This document shows positions 58,620-64,000 of a stretch of 64,000 bases of DNA, in pieces (the first letter of the stretch is position 1; each line of letters begins with the position of its first letter). The DNA is taken from the NCBI RefSeq assembly GCF_002086515.1, contig NZ_MVHH01000001.1, positions 62,001 through 126,000 of the forward strand, written 5' to 3'. The notes below the pieces were generated by a model, which had not been told where the DNA came from, did not search any database, and worked only from the letters and a program-made list of their open reading frames with translations. This DNA comes from Mycolicibacter arupensis (GTDB lineage Bacteria; Actinomycetota; Actinomycetes; Mycobacteriales; Mycobacteriaceae). The translations under genes and the position numbers were made by a program.

Positions 58620-60140
58620 ATGACCCCATTGATTTCCACCACTGTCCCTACCACTCCCCCGAGCTTCGCAGAACTGGGCGTCCGCGATGAGATCGTGCGC
58701 GCGTTGGCCGAGAACGGCATCGAGCACGCCTTCGCGATCCAGGAGCTGACGCTGCCGCTGGCGCTGGCCGGCGACGATCTGATCGGCCAGGCCCGCACCG
58801 GTATGGGCAAGACCTACGGCTTCGGCGTCCCGCTGCTCCAGCGCGTCAGCACCAGCCCCGACCGGCCCCTGACCGGCGCACCCCGGGCATTGGTCGTGGT
58901 ACCCACCCGTGAGCTGTGCATCCAGGTCTCCGGTGACCTCGCCGACGCGGCCAAGTACCTGACCGCCGGCGACCGCCCGCTGTCGGTACAGGCCATCTAC
59001 GGCGGCCGACCCTACGAGCCGCAGATCGCGGCCCTGCAAGCCGGTGCCGACGTGGTCGTGGGCACCCCGGGCCGACTGCTCGACCTGGCCCAACAGGGCC
59101 ACCTGCAACTGGGCGGACTGTCCGTACTGGTGCTCGATGAGGCCGACGAGATGCTGGACCTGGGCTTCCTGCCCGACATCGAACGCATCCTGTCCCGCAT
59201 CCCCGACGACCGCCAGTCCATGCTGTTCTCGGCGACCATGCCCGGACCGATCATCACGCTGGCCCGCAGCTTCATGAACCAGCCCACCCACATCCGCGCC
59301 GAGGCGCCGCACTCCTCGGCCGTGCACGACGCCACCGAACAGTTCGTCTACCGGGCCCACGCGCTGGACAAGGCCGAATTGGTGGCACGGATACTGCAGG
59401 CGCAGGGCCGCGGAGCGACGATGATCTTCACCCGCACCAAGCGCACCGCCCAGAAGGTCGCCGACGACCTCGGCGAGCGCGGGTTCAAGGTGGGTGCGGT
59501 ACACGGCGACCTCAACCAGGTCGCCCGCGAGAAGGCCCTCAAGGCGTTCCGCACCGGTGACATCGACGTACTGGTCGCCACCGACGTGGCGGCCCGCGGC
59601 ATCGACATCGACGACGTCACGCACGTCATCAACTACCAGTGCCCCGACGACGAGAAGACCTATGTGCACCGGATCGGCCGCACCGGCCGCGCCGGCAAGA
59701 CCGGCGTCGCCGTCACCCTGGTCGACTGGGACGAACTGGCCCGCTGGACGCTGATCGACAAGGCGCTCAACCTGTGCTGCCCAGATCCTGCCGAGACCTA
59801 CTCCAGCTCCCCGCACCTGTTCACCGAGCTGAACATCCCCACCGACGTGAGCGGCTCGATCGGCAAGACACGACGGTCGCCGGCCAAGCGGCCCGAGAGC
59901 GGCGACGAAGAACGCCGCGAGACCTCGGCCGACCGGCAGCGCGCGCCCCGCAACCCGAGTCGGTCGCGGCGACGCACCCGCGGCGGCCAGGCCGACGCCG
60001 GCGGCGGTGCCGCACAGACCGTCGACTCGGGCGAGACCGGGCCCGCCACCAGCTCTGACGACAGTGCCCCCAGCGCGCCCCGTCGTCGTCGCCGGCGCCG
60101 CCCGAACAAGCCGGCGGCCGCTGCCGCGAACGGCAGCTGA
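58620..60140 (+). CDS. rhlE: DEAD-box ATP-dependent RNA helicase (RhlE family)
   Basis: This 506-residue enzyme unwinds RNA in ribosome assembly and mRNA turnover. Motifs in order are the Q motif FAIQELTLPLAL, Walker A ARTGMGKT, PTRELC, LVLDEADEMLDLGF, SAT, and HRIGRTGRAG. The C-terminal 110 residues are Arg-rich and low in complexity (RRRRRRRPNKP), an RNA-binding tail. I start at ATG 58620 (MTPLISTTVPTTPP); the upstream GAAAGG is 13 bp away, a long spacing. Known as rhlE in M. tuberculosis (Rv3211). Confidence 0.95.
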   Translation: MTPLISTTVPTTPPSFAELGVRDEIVRALAENGIEHAFAIQELTLPLALAGDDLIGQARTGMGKTYGFGVPLLQRVSTSPDRPLTGAPRALVVVPTRELCIQVSGDLADAAKYLTAGDRPLSVQAIYGGRPYEPQIAALQAGADVVVGTPGRLLDLAQQGHLQLGGLSVLVLDEADEMLDLGFLPDIERILSRIPDDRQSMLFSATMPGPIITLARSFMNQPTHIRAEAPHSSAVHDATEQFVYRAHALDKAELVARILQAQGRGATMIFTRTKRTAQKVADDLGERGFKVGAVHGDLNQVAREKALKAFRTGDIDVLVATDVAARGIDIDDVTHVINYQCPDDEKTYVHRIGRTGRAGKTGVAVTLVDWDELARWTLIDKALNLCCPDPAETYSSSPHLFTELNIPTDVSGSIGKTRRSPAKRPESGDEERRETSADRQRAPRNPSRSRRRTRGGQADAGGGAAQTVDSGETGPATSSDDSAPSAPRRRRRRRPNKPAAAAANGS

Positions 60141-60154
60141 GCTAGGCCGCCGAC

Positions 60155-61390
60155 ATGGTGCGACCCGAGCGCCGCACCTCCGGCGATCTGGTCGCGGCAG
60201 CGGTGATCGCGGTCGTGATCGTGGTCGTCGGGGTGGTCATCTGGTGGACCAGCGATGCCCGCGCCACGGTCAGCCAGGCGGCATCGGACTCAGCGACCAA
60301 TCCCCCGTCGGCCGTCATGGTGCCTGCGGCGCTGGCACAGGCGTGGACAGCCGCAAGCCCGGCGACCTGGGCGCCGGTGCTGGTCTCGGGGACGGTGATC
60401 ACCGGCGACGGCCGGCGAATGAGCGGGCGCGACCCGGCCACCGGGGAGGAGCGCTGGAGCTATTCCCGGGACGTGGACCTGTGCGCGGTGACCTGGATCT
60501 ATCGGTACGCCGTCGCGGTCTATCCCGACTCCCGCGGCTGCGGCCAGGCCAGTGCCATCGTCGCCGCGACCGGCCTGCGGGGGCCGGCCCGCACCAGCTA
60601 CGCCGACCCCACGGTACGTGTGACCTCCGAAGGAAGCGCGGTGCTCTCCGCCGGGCCCACGCGCCTGGAACTGTGGCGTTCGGACCTGGTCCGGGTGCTG
60701 TCCTACGGCGAGATCGACGCCAGGGTGAAGCCCTCGGCGCGCGGCCGGGGCGAGGGCTGCACCCTGGTGTCGGCTGCGGCGGCCTCGTCGGCGGTCTCGG
60801 TCCTGGAAGCCTGCGCCGGCCAGACCGACTTACAACTGACCCTGCTGCGTCCGGGCAAGGAAGAGGACGACCCCGAGACCCAGCACATACCCCAACCGGG
60901 AGTGGCCGCCGATTCTGGCGCCCGGGTGCTCGCGGTCACCGACTCGGACTCGGGACCCAACACCGCGATCTATCTGCCCACTCCGCAGCCCCGGGTCGAA
61001 GTCGTCGACCAGACGGGCAGCACGATCTCCACAACCCTGCTGCCGGGCAAGCCCAGCGCCGACAGCGCCGCGTTACCGGTATCGCGACCCACCGGTCTGA
61101 TCTGCTGGTGGACCGGTGATGCCGTGATGGTGTTCGACTCCGGAACCCTGGCCTACCGCTACACCATTGCCGCCTCGGGTGCCGCCGTGCCGCTGGGGCC
61201 GGCCGCCCGAATGGCCGATCACCTGCTGATTCCCGTCACCGATGGGGTCGGCGTCTTCGATCAAGCCACCGGCGCGGCCGAACGCGTCATCCCGGTCAGC
61301 CGCCCTCCCGGGGTGTCCACGGTGTTTCCGGCGGTGTCAGGTCCGATGGTGCTGGAACAGCGCGGCGACACCGTGGTCGCGCTGGGCTGA
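60155..61390 (+). CDS. Membrane-anchored beta-propeller protein (Rv3212-like)
   Basis: This 411-residue protein has one N-terminal transmembrane helix (residues 12-30, VAAAVIAVVIVVVGVVIWW) and a large extracytoplasmic region with repeats like PQQ-type beta-propellers (GDGRRMSGRDPATGEERWSY, VFDQATGAAERVI). Its function is unknown. It follows rhlE by 14 bp and probably shares its transcript. The stop codon lies inside the first unit of the 55-bp tandem repeat that follows. Confidence 0.85.
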   Translation: MVRPERRTSGDLVAAAVIAVVIVVVGVVIWWTSDARATVSQAASDSATNPPSAVMVPAALAQAWTAASPATWAPVLVSGTVITGDGRRMSGRDPATGEERWSYSRDVDLCAVTWIYRYAVAVYPDSRGCGQASAIVAATGLRGPARTSYADPTVRVTSEGSAVLSAGPTRLELWRSDLVRVLSYGEIDARVKPSARGRGEGCTLVSAAAASSAVSVLEACAGQTDLQLTLLRPGKEEDDPETQHIPQPGVAADSGARVLAVTDSDSGPNTAIYLPTPQPRVEVVDQTGSTISTTLLPGKPSADSAALPVSRPTGLICWWTGDAVMVFDSGTLAYRYTIAASGAAVPLGPAARMADHLLIPVTDGVGVFDQATGAAERVIPVSRPPGVSTVFPAVSGPMVLEQRGDTVVALG

Positions 61391-61665
61391 CGGCGGCGAC
61401 CCGCTGCGCCCGGCTCCGCCGCGCTCGCGATCACCGCTGGGCTGACGGCGGCGACCCGCTGCGCCCGGCTCCGCCGCGCTCGCGATCACCGCTGGGCTGA
61501 CGGCGGCGACCCGCTGCGCCCGGCTCCGCCGCGCTCGCGATCACCGCTGGGCTGACGGCGGCGACCCGCTGCGCCCGGCTCCGCCGCGCTCGCGATCACC
61601 GCTGGGCTGACGGCGGCGACCCGCTGCGCCCGGCTCCGCCGCGCTCGCGATCACCGCTGGGCTGA
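61382..61665. repeat. 55-bp perfect tandem repeat, five full units plus a partial
   Basis: Units begin at 61382, 61437, 61492, 61547 and 61602 with CTGGGCTGACGG, and a 9-base partial unit ends at 61665. All five units are identical by eye. The repeat starts inside the last codons of the upstream gene (CTG GGC TGA) and ends just before the ParA gene, between convergent genes. Each unit holds CGGCTCCGCCGCGCTCGCGATC, a sequence type I recall as scattered through mycobacterial genomes. The copy number probably varies between strains. Confidence 0.97.
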
Positions 61666-61674
61666 TACCTCTGC

Positions 61675-62466
61675 TCAGACCTCGGGGGTGAAGGTGGGCA
61701 GCTTCTTACCGGTCTTCCAGTATTTGAGCAACGCCTCGGCCAGTTGCCGATACGCCTGCGCGCCCTTGTTCTTACGCGCGGCGATCACCGACGCCCCCGA
61801 GGCGCTGGCTTCGGCGAAACGCACCGTACGCGGAATCGGCGGGGCCAATACCGGCAGGTCATAGCGGTCGGCGATGTCGAGCAGCACATCACGGCTGTGC
61901 GTGGTGCGCGAGTCATACAACGTCGGTAACGCACCCAACAGCGTCAGCTTCGGGTTGGTGATCTGCTGAACATCGTTGACCGTGCGCAGGAACTGGCCGA
62001 CACCGCGATGCGCCAGAGTCTCACACTGCAGGGGCACGATCACCTCGCCGGCCGCGGTGAGCCCGTTGAGCGTCAGAACGCCCAGGGAAGGCGGGCAGTC
62101 GATGACGACGACATCGAATTCGTCTTCCAGCTTGGCCAGCGCTCGCTGCAAGGCGTACTCCCGCCCCGCCCGCATCAACAGCATCGCCTCGGCTCCGGCC
62201 AGGTCGATGTTGGCCGGCAGCAGGGTCATTCCCTCCTCGGTGGTCACCAGCGCCGCATTCGGCTCCACCTCACCGAGCAGCACTTCGTGTACCGAGACCG
62301 GCAGCTTGTCAGGGTCCTGCCCCAGGGAGAAGGTCAGGCAGCCCTGTGGGTCGAGGTCCACGAGCAGCACCCGCCGGCCGAGCTCGGCCATCGCCGCGCC
62401 CAGCGACGCCACCGTCGTGGTCTTGGCCACGCCGCCTTTCTGGTTGGCAACCGCCAAGATCCGCAT
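61675..62466 (-). CDS. ParA family ATPase (Rv3213c-like)
   Basis: This 263-residue protein belongs to the ParA/Soj/MinD ATPase group. It has the deviant Walker A KGGVAKTTT, LLVDLDPQG, and VVVIDCPPSLGVLTLNGL. There is no ParB gene nearby, so it may be an orphan ATPase rather than the chromosome partitioning pair. The ATG at 62466 (MRILAVANQKGG) is the natural start; a GTG at 62475 would add three residues. It is convergent with the beta-propeller gene and divergent from the phosphatase gene, 87 bp away. Confidence 0.93.
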   Translation of the reverse strand: MRILAVANQKGGVAKTTTVASLGAAMAELGRRVLLVDLDPQGCLTFSLGQDPDKLPVSVHEVLLGEVEPNAALVTTEEGMTLLPANIDLAGAEAMLLMRAGREYALQRALAKLEDEFDVVVIDCPPSLGVLTLNGLTAAGEVIVPLQCETLAHRGVGQFLRTVNDVQQITNPKLTLLGALPTLYDSRTTHSRDVLLDIADRYDLPVLAPPIPRTVRFAEASASGASVIAARKNKGAQAYRQLAEALLKYWKTGKKLPTFTPEV

Positions 62467-62553
62467 CCCCGTCACACCGACATACTGGCACGGCTTGCCG
62501 CGCGAGAGCACCAAACGGGGGCCCATGTCCGGCGTCGGGCAGAATCGACGGGC

Positions 62554-63156
62554 GTGGGGATCGAGGAGCACCGACTTCTGCTGCTGCGCCACGGTGAAAC
62601 CGAGTGGTCCCGAAACGGTCGGCACACCGGACGCACCGAGCTGGAATTGACCGAGGTGGGCCGTCGCCAGGCCGTCGCGGCCCGCGCGACGCTGGCCGAT
62701 CTCGCGCCGCAGGACCCACTGGTGCTCTGCAGCCCGCGGCGACGCGCGCAGATGACCGCCGAGCTTGCCGGACTGCACGTCGATGAGACCACCGAGGGCC
62801 TCACCGAATGGGACTACGGTCGCTACGAAGGTCTGACCACCGCACAGATCCGCGCCGACGAATCCGATTGGCTGATCTGGGCGCACGGCGGTCCCGGCGG
62901 CGAGACCGTGGCACAGGTCAGCGATCGCGCCGACCAGATGGTGGCGCTGGCGTTGCGGCAGCTGGCCACGCGTGACGTGGTGTTCGTCAGCCACGGTCAC
63001 TTCTCCCGGGCGCTGATCACCCGGTGGCTCGAGCTCCCGTTGTCCGAAGGAGCACGGTTTGGGATGCCGGTGGCGTCGTTGGCCGTGTGCGGCTTCGAGC
63101 ACGGCGTGCGTCAGCTCGTCGCCCTCGGGCTGACCGGGCCGAAGACCGCCGGATGA
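62554..63156 (+). CDS. Histidine phosphatase (phosphoglycerate mutase-like acid phosphatase)
   Basis: This 200-residue enzyme has the RHGETEWS motif of the histidine phosphatase superfamily near the N-terminus, plus LCSPRRRAQMTAEL and VFVSHGHFSRAL near residue 150, with the second catalytic His. It matches Rv3214, a broad-specificity acid phosphatase. The start is a GTG (VGIEEHRLLLLRHGE). A CAGAAT about 8 bp before it may be a -10 box, so the message may be leaderless. Its TGA overlaps the ATG of entC (ATGA). Confidence 0.92.
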   Translation: MGIEEHRLLLLRHGETEWSRNGRHTGRTELELTEVGRRQAVAARATLADLAPQDPLVLCSPRRRAQMTAELAGLHVDETTEGLTEWDYGRYEGLTTAQIRADESDWLIWAHGGPGGETVAQVSDRADQMVALALRQLATRDVVFVSHGHFSRALITRWLELPLSEGARFGMPVASLAVCGFEHGVRQLVALGLTGPKTAG

Positions 63157-64000
63157 GGCCGTCATCGGCGGCCTTCGTGCTGTCCGGATCGTCCGGAACG
63201 TTGTCAGCAGAGGCGGCGGTTGCCGGATTCCCCGATGTCGCCGAAGCCCAAGCCGCATTGACTGCGGGTAGAGCGCCGATCGTTGTGGGCGCGTTGCCTT
63301 TCCGTCCCGGGGCTGCCGCCGCTCTGTTCGTCCCGCGTGGTCTGCGCCGCGAGCAGGCGCTGCCTCCCGTGCCCACCGTGGCGCTGCCAGAGGTCCGCGT
63401 CGTCGGGCAGGTTCCCACCCCTGAGGAGCACCGGGCGAGGATCCAGCGGGTGCTGGAGGAGCTCAATGCGCCGCACAGCGCCCTGCACAAGGTGGTGCTG
63501 GCTCGTGGGCTGCGCCTGAGCGCCGACGCGCCGCTGGATGGCGGCGCTCTGCTGCGCCGGTTGATTGCCGCCGACCCGAGCAGCTACGGCTATCTGGTGG
63601 ACCTGAGCGCGGCCGGGGACCCGTACGCCGGCACGGTGCTGGTGGGCGCCAGCCCGGAGCTGCTGGTCGCGCGAGACGGCGACCGGGTGACCTGCCGGCC
63701 GTTCGCCGGTTCGGCGCCACGCTCGGCGGACGCCGAAATCGACGCCGCCAACGGCGCGGCATTGGCCGCATCCGGTAAGAACCGTCACGAGCACCAGTTG
63801 GTGGTCGACCAGCTGCGCGCCGCGCTCGCACCGCTGTGCACCGAGCTCGACGTCGCACCGGAGCCACTGCTGAGCAGCACCGCCGCGGTATGGCACCTGA
63901 ACACCCCGATCACCGGCCGATTGCGCGACACCGCCACCACTGCACTGGATTTGGCGCTGGCTCTACACCCGACAGCCGCGGTAGGCGGGGTGCCGACCGC
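63153..64000 (+). CDS. entC: Isochorismate synthase (3' truncated)
   Basis: This is the first 282 codons of an isochorismate synthase of the chorismate-binding family, which makes isochorismate for menaquinone or salicylate/mycobactin pathways. It starts MRPSSAAFVLSGSSG, overlapping the phosphatase stop by 4 bp, and has HKVVLARGLRL, VLVGASPELLVARDG, RPFAGSAPRS and LHPTAAVGGVPT, which are family motifs. The gene runs off the right edge; the expected full length is about 370 residues, and the missing part contains further active-site residues. It is the position of Rv3215. Confidence 0.93.
   Translation, partial: MRPSSAAFVLSGSSGTLSAEAAVAGFPDVAEAQAALTAGRAPIVVGALPFRPGAAAALFVPRGLRREQALPPVPTVALPEVRVVGQVPTPEEHRARIQRVLEELNAPHSALHKVVLARGLRLSADAPLDGGALLRRLIAADPSSYGYLVDLSAAGDPYAGTVLVGASPELLVARDGDRVTCRPFAGSAPRSADAEIDAANGAALAASGKNRHEHQLVVDQLRAALAPLCTELDVAPEPLLSSTAAVWHLNTPITGRLRDTATTALDLALALHPTAAVGGVPT

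Noticed and set aside
61382..61665. 55-bp repeats as a CRISPR array
   Set aside because: The units are directly adjacent with no unique spacers, and no cas genes are present in the window.

Overview
The window is GC-rich, dense in short overlaps and GTG starts, and carries lineage markers of the genus Mycobacterium: the mycothiol-linked mycoredoxin, WhiB7 with its leader, AdnAB, F420-type enzymes, UPF0182, DUF3107 and DUF3152 proteins. Gene order at both ends matches, from memory, M. tuberculosis nuoH-nuoN (Rv3152-Rv3158) and Rv3193c-Rv3215. The middle differs, which suggests a non-tuberculous, probably environmental, mycobacterium. Function calls rest on motifs read by eye and on remembered families; no database search was possible.

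Layout. (1) 1-7941: the 3' half of the nuo operon (H, truncated by the window edge, then I J K L M N), encoding the membrane arm of complex I plus the NuoI iron-sulfur subunit. (2) 7982-28855: an accessory metabolic region rich in redox enzymes: flavin reductase, Gfo/Idh dehydrogenase with a TetR regulator, an aminoglycoside-phosphotransferase-like kinase, an Old Yellow Enzyme, two adjacent Rieske-fusion enzymes (a glutamate-synthase-type FMN protein and a thiamine-diphosphate enzyme), an F420-type LLM oxidoreductase, a quinone reductase, a steroid 5-alpha-reductase-like protein, a short-chain fatty acid transporter, a mycothiol-type DinB protein, a DsbA-like protein and a self-sufficient CYP102-type P450. 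(3) 28990-31652: a cold-shock gene and strong terminator, then a less GC-rich insert carrying a DUF262 gene fused head-to-tail (stop codon abutting start codon) to a HEPN RNase-like gene. A short coupled ORF precedes it, and it lies immediately 3' of an initiator tRNA-Met gene and its terminator. This is the best candidate for a defence or toxin-type system here. (4) 31839-64000: the conserved core: UPF0182, a PDZ/Lon-type protease, a zinc protease, an orphan TOMM cyclodehydratase-like protein, an ABC1 kinase, whiB7 with promoter, upstream ORF and attenuator, uvrD2, mrx1, nudC, a K+ channel, adnB and adnA, a lipase-like hydrolase, an alkyltransferase-like protein, moeZ, DUF3152, TetR, DUF3107, a ferritin-like protein, rhlE, a beta-propeller membrane protein, a perfect 55-bp tandem repeat, parA, a histidine phosphatase and the start of entC.

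How the genes work together. The nuo block is one translationally coupled transcription unit for respiration. adnA-adnB, uvrD2 and the alkyltransferase-like gene form a DNA repair neighbourhood. whiB7 sits downstream of a leader that can terminate its own transcription, as expected for antibiotic-induced resistance control. The accessory block 2 looks like several small two-gene operons rather than one pathway; its enzymes suggest oxidation and reduction of hydrophobic or steroid-like substrates, but no single pathway can be assigned.
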